From the NCBI GenBank assembly GCA_000827265.1, contig KN834800.1:1-62129 (forward strand): DNA of 62,129 nucleotides. The letters are read 5' to 3'. Made by a program: the position numbers and the translations under genes. The number at the start of each line of letters is the position of its first letter. Position 1 is the first letter of the stretch. Below are positions 36,996 to 48,150 of this stretch, piece by piece. Below the pieces are notes generated by a model. The model was not told the origin of the DNA. It saw only the letters and a program-made list of their open reading frames with translations, and searched no databases. Source of the stretch: Collybiopsis luxurians FD-317 M1. Lineage: Eukaryota > Basidiomycota > Agaricomycetes > Agaricales > Omphalotaceae.

Positions 36996-38856
36996 CAGAG
37001 AGGGGGTATTCCCGTTCGGTGCACTGTGTTCTTGCTAATTGGTCTGCTACAAGATATTCCGAATAAAACCCGAGATACATTTGTCGGCGCATAACTTTGA
37101 AGCGGGTCTGCTCTCGCTTCCCAATGCCTGCGAATCTGCTAAGGCTCTATCCACATGCATAGAAGGACATCTGCGCACTATTACAGTAGCCAACTTCTCT
37201 TCAAAAAAATAGAAAGCTTCAAGATTAGCAAGCTAATTAGTCCCTGAGCGAATGAGAGGCCTGTCGCAGGTTGAAAAGACCAACGTCAGGCCAACATCGA
37301 TATTTTTCGCCCACTTTTGGAGGCTGAAGTAAAATATATGAGAGTAGATCTAGGCGAAATGGGGTGCAGACGTCTAAAAGGAATTGAAAACTGCTATAGG
37401 CAATTTCACGACAGCAATAGGGTGGGCGACACGTTATAATCGGGAAAGACCGTTAGGTCGGCCCTTGATGGAATCGAGAGGAGACTGATCTCCGACTCGG
37501 ACTGGGGATTGATGTTGAAGGAGCTAGAATTAAGGGGGGCTGAAGGAGCATGAGTGGCTGGACGGTGATGGAAAGAGAAAAATGGGGACTCGAAGGAGAA
37601 GCCAAAGGTGCACGAGTCAAAATTAGAGAAGAGGAACGAGAAGGAGAAGGCGAAGGGAAGGTTCGTCGAGGATGGGCTGTTTCCGGCTGCAGAGGAAGAC
37701 ACCAAAGGTGAGGAAGAGCTAGATGAGGGAGCGGGAAACCGCGGGCGAGCAGGGGAGGAGCTGAAGAATTGGGTATTGGGATTTATGGATGAGGAAGCTC
37801 CCATTTCAGCGACTTCATAAGGATCCAGGGCCATAATTGGGAATCGAATTGCGTTGATGGGCCGCCAAGAGAATGGAAACCTATCAGGAACGTCAGTTAC
37901 TGCTTCCTTGAAACTTAATCTCACCCACTGGAGGTATTCTGAAAACCTGCGCAAAATACTTCGTATTCTTATGTGAGTCTCATCATGAATGTTAATTGGG
38001 TATGAATTGAATCGCCCAAGATCTCGAGATTGGCAATCCGTTTTTCGTTTTTCGTGAATAACCAATCTGCAGTATACTATGAGGGACAATATTCAACATT
38101 TTGAATGAAGATACTCGCATCGTCGAGCCTGCAGCCCCGATAGACCCTGTGATAGTAACGTACGAAGGATTGCTCTTGTACCCCGCGATGGTCGAGGCGG
38201 CGCTCAGTAGGGAAAATACGATATAAGGTAGCAATCCCCAAGCACGAAGAGTTTTAATGTGCTGCCCGATATTGGCCATAGGCAGTATTCCTGCATCTGC
38301 AAGAACCAAGAGGTGTACTTAAGCCGGTAAAGTCAGTAACGTATCCAGCATTCTTCGGCATTGAAATGACAGGAAGAACTGCAGGCTCCAAACCTTGTTT
38401 TTGCTGCGTGACCAACGGTCCAATGAATGGAATCTATCAATATCTCTCCACTTTGAACCGCAGTGTTTAGACGCGCAGACAGAAAAAAGGCTGTAGGTCT
38501 CGTAACCTCCATGCCTCTCGGCATTTGAATAAGATCGTTCGCTAGCCACCTGTTTGTTCAGCAAGCAGCATGAGAAATCTGCTATCTGGAGGCATCCTAT
38601 CGCCTCGTTCGTGTATGCTATGCATGAATGGTTTCTAGTTATATGATATAAGTACGGGGATGCCAGCTCCCAAGTTGGTTATCATTTTTTAACCCAGTTG
38701 ATCTGCAGGCGTTCGCGTCCAAAGAGAGGAGGTCGTGACAGATATATGCGTACTGTGGCCCATAAATCACTTCAGAACATTTCGGGTAACCTTAAAAGAT
38801 AATATGCTCGCAAAGCAAGCAAGTTGGCTGTTAAAGCACTGAAAACTCACGAGCGC
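36996..38856. repeat. Segmental duplication, copy A (1.86 kb)
   Basis: Direct-repeat partner of 46257-48118, in the same orientation. Identity is high, about 95% by eye, in 38130-38700, and lower, roughly 75-80%, in 37000-37850. The right edge is sharp: both copies share CTGAAAACTCACGAGCGC and then diverge. Copy A carries a 7-bp insertion (GTTGGTC) near 38421 and lacks about 85 bp near 37425 relative to copy B. Confidence 0.88.
37406..38540 (-). pseudogene. Membrane/Ser-rich protein, copy A, probably broken
   Basis: Coding blocks match copy B: MPRGMEVTRPTAFFLSARLN, then KQGLEPAVLPVISMPKN, then a membrane helix LLPYIVFSLLSAASTIAGYK. After an unresolved junction comes a Ser/Phe-rich tail beginning MALDPYEVAEMGASSS. 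A 7-bp insertion near 38421 shifts the frame between the first two blocks. The donor that reads GTGGGT in copy B reads GCGAGT here. The tail ends about 27 residues early because of a deletion. These differences suggest a decaying paralogue, though the first exons might be spliced differently. The family is not recognised. Confidence 0.5.
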
Positions 38857-39093
38857 CCAAGCCGACCTTAGTCGAGAGCATTGATCGCCCTGAAGCAATC
38901 GTTATAACCAGGATATCCGCCGAAGTGGATGAGAGGAGTGAAGGGATGAGAGGAGTGAAGGAAGGTCTAGGGGTAATAAGCGCTGACGCATCACTTGTAA
39001 AATACCAATTTATATTGACTTCAAGCGTAACAACATACAGCACATAGTACGACTAGTACAAAGAACAGTAAAAGACAAATACGAGAATCCATT

Positions 39094-41086
39094 TCACTCA
39101 GGCTTCATATGAACATGGTAAATCCCCAGAAACAATACAGGTAGTTCCTGCACAGAATAAGGGCCGCTCTGGGGCCCGAGCGAGTTAGCTGCAGGGGGGA
39201 TGATAAGAGGAGGGATTTGTTCTGGATCGGAGAAATACTTCAGGTTAAGGGTAAGGTCCTCAGGAATAGACGCCGGGAATGGGATGGACACAGATTTGGT
39301 TGTGGGAGGGGAGAGGTAAACGTACTCCACTGTTATAGCGCCATGCTCGGAGACCCATTTCAACACCTCTTCCTTGAACGAATGATCATCCGCTACCGAA
39401 GCTTGAACTAAGATGACATGCGTGTTGGTCACAGCAATGATAACGTCGACACTCCGAAAATCTTTCGCCTTCGGCTTATAATAGGTTCCTTGTTTGAATG
39501 CAAATCTTTCATTCGTTTCGAAGATATAGATGGAGTACTTTCGCATTCGGAAAAGGGCTGAAGGAGCTGAAGTAACCGCAGTGCGCCAACGGCGTGTCGT
39601 GCCTGCAGTGAAGGGCTGAGCTTTCAAGCGATAGCAGCTGAGATTCCGATCGGCGCAAAAAGTATCATGGAACTGACTATGGTAATAGTATCCAGCTACC
39701 ACCCGGGCGGGAGCGTCATTCATACCCAGAAGTTTAGTGAATAGATCAGCGCGACTCATTTTTTCCGCTGCTGCGATAGCGTCAAAAAGAACTCCCTTGA
39801 GGTGGAGGGAGGGAGGTCTGAGTTCGTATTGACTCCTGTCGTCGTCGCTTTTAGGAAACACGGATAAAAACGTATGAGCAACCGCAGGATTAACAAAGGG
39901 AAACCTAGGGGCGGCTGGACCGGCCGAATCACTTGATTTGATTGCGACTAGAGCTTGGGCATTCAGAGCTTCTGTGCCTGTTTTGAGGCGATCCAGGTAT
40001 TCCGAAAAATCAAGCGCCGCCCTATAAGCGTCTCGAGCAGAACCGCCGTATTTTTGGTGGTATTCAACCAATCGCCGAGGGTCCACTTCCTGTGCGTCTC
40101 CAGTCTGAAATTGAAGCCTAAGAATAGTCAGGATTGATATGTGGTACATGAAACTAGTCCGAAACTTACCCTGCAATGAGCTCCGGAGCTGACCATTCCC
40201 GCATGAAAAAATATTTCACCTGCTTCGGGCTTTTGCTTGCCCATTCAAATCTTTCCTTTCTGGGTGAAGCGGCGCGCATAATGAAGACATTGGTTTCCCA
40301 TACCCCAGACGGAATTGCCGTCGTGCCGTCGTTGACGTCGAAGAGACACCACATTGAGCCATGTACGAAGCGTTGATCACAGAGGTACAAGCATTCGTCC
40401 GTCGTGAAAGAATAGAGTTGATTATCTTTCCAGATAAACATTCTAGGTCCCTCACAAAGGAGGGTTGGAAGGTTCAGTGCAATCCTCGCAATCCATAGAT
40501 ACCGTAGGAAGGTAGTTTTTCCTTGTGGTAAGTTGATTAGAACGGATAGATGGTACACTTCAGGGACTCACCAATCCCAGGAAGCCCGACAACTACAAGC
40601 CTTCTGTTCCTAGATACTTCCTCATTTCCCTGAAATGGATTTGGGTAAACTGGACGATCTTCTCGGAGGGCATCGGTAGGAGTGAAGCGGATAGGGCCAT
40701 TAGTATTCCTAGGAAGGAGATTATTAGGTTTTGATGAGCGTAATAATAATTTCTTACTCGGTCTTAAGCCATCTAATGATTGCTTCGAGAGCGTCATGAT
40801 ATTCTTGACGAACCATTTGGTTACCGAAGCGACCCGAGTCGAAATACCAAACCTTTGAGGGTACCTCGGCTAGAGTAGCAGTAAGTAAGGACTTGAACTG
40901 AAGCGGGCCAGTCTGGCTCTCGACCTCAGTCGAGTCAGTTTGGCTCTCGATCACAGTCGAGATGGTCGTCTTGACCTCAATCGACAAGAATTTGCTGCTT
41001 ACAGGAGAGTTATCTCTCCCATCGTGAAGCAGGCGGTCGAATCGAGTCATCCCTAAGAGTTGGGGGTAGGTAGTGAGCGATTGCAT
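39094..41086 (-). CDS. Crinkler/RHS-like P-loop NTPase with nuclease-like C-terminus
   Basis: Four exons (41086-40758, 40708-40572, 40521-40170, 40117-39094) give 613 residues and close. Residues about 145-165 form a P-loop (LVVVGLPGIGKTTFLRYLW, Lys 157). MWCLFDVNDG is a good Walker B. The C-terminal domain reads YYKPKAKDFRSVDVIIAV, then VILVQASVADDHSFKEE. This matches the Asp...Gln-x-Ser/Thr pattern of the restriction-endonuclease-like domains found in CRN and retrotransposon-hot-spot (RHS) proteins. In those families an NTPase regulates a nuclease-like effector domain. Mushrooms carry many copies of unknown role; conflict between genomes or immunity-like functions have been suggested. No signal peptide or LFLAK motif is present, so secretion is not indicated. 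Confidence 0.75.
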
Positions 41087-41243
41087 GGTGGTAGATGGCG
41101 GTCATATCACTATAGCGCGCGACCTATCTTATTGCGTCACAAACGGGGTGTCGTGAGACTTTGATCGCATTTCTATCCCCCAAGCAAATTGAACTACCAT
41201 ACTTTTGGACTATCATACTTTGACTCAGAGTCCCCAAGTTCAG

Positions 41244-41702
41244 CTAGTTAGTCAAGAAGCCTGCAATCCTTGCCTCGTTGGAAGTACGACTCTTCCTCTC
41301 CTTGTCGCGTCTTTCAAGGAACCGTTGTAACTCTTTCCTCATCTTTTCCTCACCCTTCTGATTGTCAATATTCTGGGCTGCATATCTCTGAGCCACGATG
41401 CGGATAAGCCTCCTCCTTTCCTGGTTGAGTATCAACCTCCGTTGCTTCACCAGGAGATGAAGGTAAGACCCGAATGAACTATTAACAACGCCAATGACTT
41501 CGCATATTATAGGAACATACCGGATTTTGCCTTTCGTGGCAGCAAAATCTACAGCGCAATGCAAGCGCATCTTCTGATGGGTTATGAGAAGGTTTTTGAG
41601 CAAGGGATGCTCATCAGTTTTGAGCTGCCGGAGGCAGTGACGGACTTCCTGGGGGCCAGTTATGTCCAACCGAGTTTCAAGTGCAACGTCGGAGGTAGGC
41701 AT
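41244..41702 (-). CDS. Small basic protein, unknown
   Basis: An open frame of 152 residues with a true ATG (MPTSDVALETRLDITG) lies about 160 bp upstream of the Crinkler/RHS-like gene on the same strand. The first half is hydrophobic-helical (HPLLKNLLITHQKMRLHCAV). The second half is a Lys/Arg-rich coiled coil (RRLIRIVAQRYAAQNI, then LQRFLERRDKERKSR). A spliced version skipping 41522-41440 is also possible because GTATGT follows KGKIR. No family is recognised. Its position suggests a possible partner of the NTPase, but that is inference only. Confidence 0.4.
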   Translation of the reverse strand: MPTSDVALETRLDITGPQEVRHCLRQLKTDEHPLLKNLLITHQKMRLHCAVDFAATKGKIRYVPIICEVIGVVNSSFGSYLHLLVKQRRLILNQERRRLIRIVAQRYAAQNIDNQKGEEKMRKELQRFLERRDKERKSRTSNEARIAGFLTN

Positions 41703-41917
41703 AGTACACTAAGGAGGGGAGGATTTGGAACCTCTAGGTTGTTATCCATATATGAGGAAAAAATTGAAACGTACCTCGACAGGGTTGTTTAAGACTATTC
41801 AAGTCGAGATCTCCCAATTAAGTGGAGCTAGTCAAATGCTTGTCGCTCTTGGTCTGTTGGTGGGATGCTCGTCGGCATCGTAAGCCCTACAATTGCAGCA
41901 AGGCGGAGATATGTAAA

Positions 41918-42185
41918 TACACTGGTGCTCAAAACTAATTGACCCTCCCCCAAATTGAGTAGCATTTTCACATGGATCTCAGAACCTTCACCTCGGGGGA
42001 AACTTAATATTGTAGTAGTAGAAAGTATATGAAAGGCCTTTATGAAAAAAAGAAGTAAGCAGGAGGCTGATTTTGCTGCTTGAGAACTGCCGGCTCAGCG
42101 AACATCGAGGAAGAGAAGGGTTTGAGCCCCCGTGGGAAACCACTTACCTAATTTGGGGGGTCAATCAGTTTTGAGCGCCAGTGTT
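41918..42185. mobile_element. Tc1/mariner-type MITE, 264 bp
   Basis: The element 41920-42183 has inverted ends of about 35 bp: left CACTGGTGCTCAAAACTAAT, right inverting to CACTGGCGCTCAAAACTGAT, both continuing TTGACCC. The left flank is TA; the right flank is TT, so the expected TA duplication is mutated on one side. No coding capacity. The CACTGG-type terminus and a TA target fit Tc1/mariner. Confidence 0.78.
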
Positions 42186-42449
42186 GTGAGGCACAATCTC
42201 TCCGTCTGGTACTACCAGACCGGACGGTCAATAGCAGGTTACCCAAGACCTCCCCTTGCTCTGCACTGTGCGATGAGACAATGCTAAGCATAGGAAGCTG
42301 AAAAGTCTCATTGCAACAACGTAAGCTAAGCCAGGAATACGGGATAAGCTAAAATCAAGAATATATGACAATCAGTCATGGAGAATTGGCCACAATAAGT
42401 GGTCATGGTCATATAGGTCGCGATGGCCAAGGTCTAAAATTGAAAAGCA

Positions 42450-42483
42450 CTTTAGCGCCCATATGCAAGATTATGGGCGCTAA
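42450..42483. promoter_or_regulatory. TTAGCGCCC...GGGCGCTAA palindrome
   Basis: Near-perfect arms TTAGCGCCCATA and TTATGGGCGCTAA are separated by about 8 bp, 150-180 bp upstream of the decayed ORF at 42630. It is the cleanest of three related sites (see 34236 and 48151). Confidence 0.5.
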
Positions 42484-42629
42484 TTGGACTTTGAACTTCT
42501 TTTCCAATCGATAACCATCCTTTTTGGCTTATATATACTTACCTCCATATTGTTACCCCTTCATATTGTTTTAGTTCCACTTACTGTGGTTCGGCGACTT
42601 ATTGTTGCTATATAGTCCTTTCATTTTCA

Positions 42630-44374
42630 ATGGCTGAAGGCATCACACCTAGGTGGGGCACTTCAGTACATGTAGCAATCTCATTGCTCACTTTTGACTG
42701 CTCTAGAGATAACTCAACCCTCACTGAGGAGGATCTTCTGCGCAACAAGCCTGGTAAGTATTTCTTTTCATATTGTCTATCTTATACTTGCTGTACTTGC
42801 ACAGATGACTCCTTTAGCTGTTCATATTCTTCTTAAATTTTCCTTTGTCAAGAAACCCACTCTTTTTCTTTCAGTTAACATCCCACATGAATTGCAAGCT
42901 GAACTTCGCAATGTCTCCACTCTACAGCAATCTTTGAGCCGGTTGAAGGTGCTCACTTTTTCTGATGGTCTTGTCGGTGCTCTCTCAGATACACCCAGCT
43001 GCCACTTCATAACTTCACCGAATGCTCAGTTTATACCTGAACCACCAATGGGGTCAACACGAGATCTATATTGTCAGGAAGATGCTCGATACGGACCCAA
43101 CAATCCTCTGTGCTGACCACAGGTTTTCAATTGACATTATCCATTTCTGGCAGCAATAAAGAGAAGGCGCTCAAGCCCAACCTCTTCCAAAAGTTCATTA
43201 ATGTGGATGGACATTAAAAATGAGGATTCGATTTTCTTGGACATTGGTCTCTTGCGCAAAGAAGGTGTACTCAAACCTGCATTGGTAGAAGCTATAGAGA
43301 AATGAACTGCACACCTTAAACTATGAGTCACCGCCGTTTACAATTCTCTACTCTACCAATTGAAATTGCTTGTCGAGGAGGGTTTAGCTTTGATAGACTG
43401 TCACTCTGTTCATCTACAGGATGGAGCTGCTTCCCTTCGGGACCAGCAGAGGGGAATCGTTGAGTTGCAGTGGAGCTATCTAACGATCAATGTGCTTTTG
43501 GATTATGAAGAAGCTAATAAAACTCTCCAGGAAACCGGAATGCTGAACGACCACCTTGCAGTTAATCCCTCAAGGATGGGTGCATTCGTTTATAATGACG
43601 TCGACGCTCAGCATCTATTCCAACTTAGTTTTCCCATCTTCTACATTTGTCCTTACCGAGCTTTTGACCATCAAGTCATTCTTCAGATCGTGGACCTTCA
43701 GCATCCCACAAAGCAAGGTGTTCAGCTTGCTCCTGCCAACCCTCTTTAAATCCCATTGCCATGACCCAGGCAAGGTTGGACATAAAGTTTGCAGCTATAC
43801 ATGTAGCAGCTTTGGAGTGTTACACAGAGTCGGACCCATTCACTAACATCCACCTGCCTGGTCAGTACTCTTTGTCTTACCAACTAGGCTCGAAGCGTAT
43901 AATGGCCCCAGCGGTATCATCATCAAGCATCGCTAGTACTGAGTCGCCATCCTCCAACAATTCCACTCAACTTGCCACCAAACCCTTAGTCAAATTAGGC
44001 AAATGGCACAAGAGGGCATCTGTCAATCGTATGTCACTTGAATCAACATATCTCTGACATATACTAAACTGATCTTCCCATCCCCAGCCCCAAAGCCACA
44101 AAGAAACTTGTTTGCCAACTTGCCCAATGATGACCCATTTGTCCCACCTCCCATTCCTGCCTGGTCTAATGTCAGCCTTACCATTGAATGCGGCAACATT
44201 CAGCCCCAGAAGAGGATGCTCATTGTCCCTGATCCTGGTCTTTTCTTTGGCCTTGCAGATAAGGCTTGTCAAATGCCCATGCTTGTTATGTGGAGTTACT
44301 TCTATGATTCTATTTCTACTCTGCCTACTTCAAGTTATCCTAACTTGACCTTATGCTCAATCTCAAATATTTGA
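42630..44374 (+). pseudogene. Decayed copy of a multicopy Agaricomycete repeat ORF
   Basis: Pieces in several frames: MAEGITPRWGTSVHVAISLL with a good donor at 42754, then NIPHELQAELRNVSTLQQSL. Around 43490-43740 it reads VLLDYEEANKTLQETG, SRMGAFVYNDVDAQHLFQLS, FPIFYICPYRAF. Finally NLFANLPNDDPFVPPPIPAW and PDPGLFFGLADKA. The RMGAF...A..LF...PI.. and F.PPPIPAW / PDPGLF signatures recur in a family present in dozens of copies in mushroom genomes and often linked to transposons. Stops (for example at 43116 and 43304) and CpG loss mark it as dead. Function of the family is unknown. Confidence 0.5.
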
Positions 44375-44744
44375 TTTTGATCTCAACCAATCAGTTTCTA
44401 TTCCGGTTTAGCATTAGGGTCCAAAGAAGGTGGAACCGGGAGATAGGAACATAGTGAAGCCAGGTGCCAGGAGTACCGTACTCCCGCAGTTTATGTCTTA
44501 CATCCAGTTGAGATCTGAAAGGTTTTGCAATTGCATTTGCTTCTCGGCCAAGCATATGGCTAGAGTTTGTGGAAAATGGACAAAGAAAATTCCTTTTCAT
44601 GCAGTCCCCTGTTGCCACTGTTGAGGCGATATTACGAATCAACAACCTTCATTGTAATATACATGCTTATCCGGGGACTATTTTTCGCTATATATCACGT
44701 TCATTTGACATACAAGTATTTTTCGAGGTGTAGTCGGAAATTCA

Positions 44745-45668
44745 TCACCATTTATTGATATTCGCAACGAGGCTGTCCCAGGCAGCCTTTGCTTGACTTG
44801 CTAGAGCCCCAGCAGTAGCAGGGACATCGTTGATTATTTTCAACAATGCGGCAAGATTGTTTGCTTCCTGTGTCAAGCTGGACCATGAGACAGTAAGGTC
44901 AACAAGTCCCTTGACACTATCGTTGACTGTCTGCAATTTGATATCTGAATTGCGAGGATATTGAGCTAAGAATGATTCGGTCTAGATCATCGCTCAAGAG
45001 CAGGTAAAGGGCGGTGATGAGGGGCCCAATTCCAGGGATCCACTACAATGACAAGAAATCCGCCAGATTGTGGAGCCAGACGTACCGATATTGACAAATA
45101 ATACTTAAGTTTCTCCAGGTGTGCAACGTACTGGGCTTAGGCATCACTCTAGCCAACTGAAGCTTATTGCCTCGTTGATTCAACTGGTAATAACACCGAT
45201 TTAGCAATTCAACAAGAACGAATAGTGCAACCTAGAAATATAACATACCACATTGTCCACAAAGACAGCTTGATTCTTAAAATTGAGCACCTTTGTCTGA
45301 GCAGCTTGCACTTTTGACAAACCCATCACAGCATCTTTGGCGTTCTGTGCGGCGAGGTCCTCGAGCGAAGATTTTGTAGATGTGACGGATAAAGCTGCGA
45401 CTTGACGGTTCGCGAACGCTTCGTAAAAGCCAACGCAGTCCGTGATAGGAGGGATGAGGTCGTTCGCAATGCGCGTAGCGAGGTCTCGCAAGTTGTTGGC
45501 ATCTGAAGAGTTAGCGGACCTTGGGGCAATGAGCACTGAAATCGATGAAGCAAACTAATTTTGGAGAAAATGGTAGATGTCAGGGATAACGGTCTTACAA
45601 AGGTACATATCTCATCTGAAGCCGAAAGCCGCTATCTCACAGGTGCCATTTGAACTCAACATCTTCAT
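44745..45668 (-). CDS. 198-residue all-helical protein, unknown
   Basis: Four exons (45668-45641, 45535-45249, 45130-45086, 44981-44745) give 198 residues and close. It begins MKMLSSNGTLLIAPRSANSS and is predicted almost entirely helical: NNLRDLATRIANDLIPPITD, KDAVMGLSKVQAAQTKVLNF, YVAHLEKLKYYLSIS, SLTQEANNLAALLKIINDVP, ending SLVANINKW. No signal peptide and no membrane segment are seen. The third intron has an alternative acceptor at 45044 that adds WIPGIGPLITALYLL but then meets a stop; the acceptor at 44982 keeps the frame. The helical-bundle look recalls several unrelated families, so I assign no function. It sits inside the 37-48 kb island. Confidence 0.55.
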
Positions 45669-46256
45669 GTCCAGATAAGTTCAACATGAGCATTCCCATA
45701 CTATACCATACAGCCTGCAGTGGTCTAACCTCTTTCGGATTTTATCTGGCGGGTTATATCAGCAAGGTCACATACAGAATTTTTATTCAACTATACTGTA
45801 CTATTTCGAAAGTTCAGTCATGCGTCATTGGCCAAAAAATCCGACATCAGTTTTAATTTTTTCCCAATTTTGAGATTTTTTTTGTATTTTTTTTGACCAA
45901 AATTTCTAAATTGATGGACTTCCATTCGAAATGGTACAGTATACTTGAAAATGGTCATGTATTGCTGAAGAATTTGTATACAGCTGATGTGAAACCTTGT
46001 ATTTTTCTTCTGAACTCGTACCTACTACTACACCACGCGCAAAGGCTTTCAGTATCCCGATGCGGCACAAGCATCATCGTTCTGCAAAAGCCGCTGCTGT
46101 AGATCCCCTGCCACCCTAATGCATGGTGGAAATTGATCTGTTAATGGCGACCGACTGTATGCTCATGAGTACTGAACCCTGTTGAAACAGCAGTGGAAGC
46201 GTAGAAATTAGTCTGAAGGATGTCCAGCAGGGCGCGTTAAGATCCTCGAAATGCGA
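45669..46256. other. Intergenic, nothing recognised
   Basis: AT-rich, with T-runs near 45855-45895. No gene, repeat or RNA recognised up to the start of duplication copy B. Confidence 0.45.
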
Positions 46257-48118
46257 TAAGAGAGGGGTATTCCGCCTGATGCTGCTTCAAGATATTTCGA
46301 ATAAAATCTGAGATGCCTTTGTGGGATTACAGCTTTGAATTGGGGATTCTTGCTTGCCAAATGCCCGTGAAGGCGCTAGAGCTCTATCTAAGGATATTTG
46401 TGCACTACTACAAAACAAAAAATTTTTTTCTTTAAATGAGCAGAAAGCTGCGAGTAGGATAAGCAAGCTAATTAGTCCCTGCGCGAATGAGAGCCAGTCG
46501 CAGGTCGGAAGGTCCAACATAAGGCCAACATCTACATTTTCCGCCCGTTATTGGATGCTACCGAGTGTAGATCTAAGTGAAATGAGATGCAGACGTCTAG
46601 AGAACTACTAGGAGCAATATCACGACATATCCTCCTCCATTGCCTGTAATCTTTGCTGATCATTTGGCGAAGACGAGTCATCGACCTCAATTATACCGGA
46701 TTCAGCGGGACGAGGCAATAGATTATAATCGGGAAAGACAAAATCAGGCCGTCCCTGGATGGGATTAAGACGAGATTGATCTCCGACCCGGAATGAAGGA
46801 TCGTTGTTGAGGGAACTAGGATTGAGGGAGGCTGGAGGAGCATGACTGGCTGGATAATGATGGAAAGAGAAAAGCGGGGAGCCAAAAGAGAAGCCGAAAG
46901 TATATGTGTCAAAATTAGCGAAGAGGAAGGAGAAGGAGAAGGAAAAAGGGAATTTTGTTTGGGATGGACTGGATCCAGCTGGAGAGGAAGTCACCGAAGG
47001 TGATGGTAAACCAGATGAGGGGGCAGGAAACCGGAGGCGAGCAGGAGGTGAGCTGAAGGACTGGGTATTGGGATTGACAGATGAGGAGGCTCCCATTTTG
47101 GCGGATTCATAAGGGTCGGGAACCATCATTGCAGATGAAGTTGTGTTGGTTGGTCGGCCAGAAAATAAAGACCTTATCCTTTCGGAGCGTAAGTGAGTGC
47201 TTCTTCAAAACTCAATGACACTCACTTGAGGTATCCTGCCACTTTACGGAAAGTCCTCCGTATCCTTGAATCGTCAAGTATATGAATCAGGTCTGACTTG
47301 GATCGTTCAGAATATTGAGGCTGGCGATCTGTTTTGACTTTTTCACGAATAACCAATCTGTGGCATATTATGAGAGATAATAGTCAATATTGAATGAAGA
47401 TACCCACATTGCTGAGCCTGCAGCCCCGATAGACCCTGTGATAGTAACGTACGAAGGATTGCTCTTGTACCCCGCGATGGTCGAGGCGGCGCTTAGCAGG
47501 GAAAATACGATATAAGGTAGCAATCCCCAAGCACGAAGAGTTTTTATGCGCCGCCCGATATTGGCCATAGGCAGTATTGCTGCGTCTGTAAGAACCAAGA
47601 GGTGTAATTAAGCCGGTAAAGCCAGTAACGTATCCAGGATTCTTCGGCATTGAAATGACAGGAAGAACCGCAGGCTCCAAACCTTGTTTTTGCTGCGTGG
47701 TCCAATGAATGGAATCTAACAATATCTCTCCACTTTGAACCACAGTGTTTAGACGCGCAGACAGAAAAAAAGCTGTAGGTCTCGTAATCTCCATGCCTCT
47801 CGGCATTTGAATAAGATCGTTCGTTAGCCACCTGTTTGTTCAGCAAGCAGCATGAGAAGTCCGCTGTCTGAAGGCATCCTATCGCCTCGTTCATGTATGC
47901 TATGCATGAATGGTTTCCAGTTATATGATATAAGTACGGGATGCCAGCTCCCAAACCCAGCTGATCTGCAAGCGTTCGCGTCCGAAGAGAGGAGGTCGCG
48001 ACAGACATATGCGCATTGTGGCCTATAAATCATTTCAGAACATTTCGGGTAGCCTTAAAAGATAATATGCTCGCAAGCAAGCAAGTTGACTGTTGAAGTA
48101 CTGAAAACTCACGAGCGC
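46257..48118. repeat. Segmental duplication, copy B (1.86 kb)
   Basis: Direct partner of 36996-38856, starting with AGAGGGGTATTCC and ending at CTCACGAGCGC. Unlike copy A it keeps the coding frame through the central blocks and a GT donor after the membrane helix. About 15 bp near 48-kb (the stretch before CCCAGCTGATCTGC) is missing relative to copy A. Confidence 0.88.
46620..47840 (-). CDS. Predicted membrane/Ser-rich protein, copy B, exon set incomplete
   Basis: The frame-intact member of the duplicated pair. Around 47806-47620 it reads MPRGMEITRPTAFFLSARLN, GEILLDSIHWTTQQKQGLEP and VLPVISMPKNPGYVTGFTGL continuously. The next block, about 47585-47400, is AAILPMANIGRRIKTLRAWG and a membrane helix LLPYIVFSLLSAASTIAGYK, then GSIGAAGSAM and a GTGGGT donor. 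The C-terminal block (47129-46620) is Ser/Phe/Pro-rich, beginning near DPYESAKMGASSSVNPN and ending LQAMEEDMS. The 5' start and the join before the tail are not fixed. Length would be about 350-400 residues. Family unknown. Confidence 0.45.
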
Positions 48119-48150
48119 GCAGAGCACCAGGGAAGACGAGGTGAGATAAG

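Noticed and set aside
44745..45668. Identity as a pore-forming (ClyA/HBL-like) protein
   Set aside because: Helical content alone is not enough, and the accepted model has no hydrophobic hairpin.
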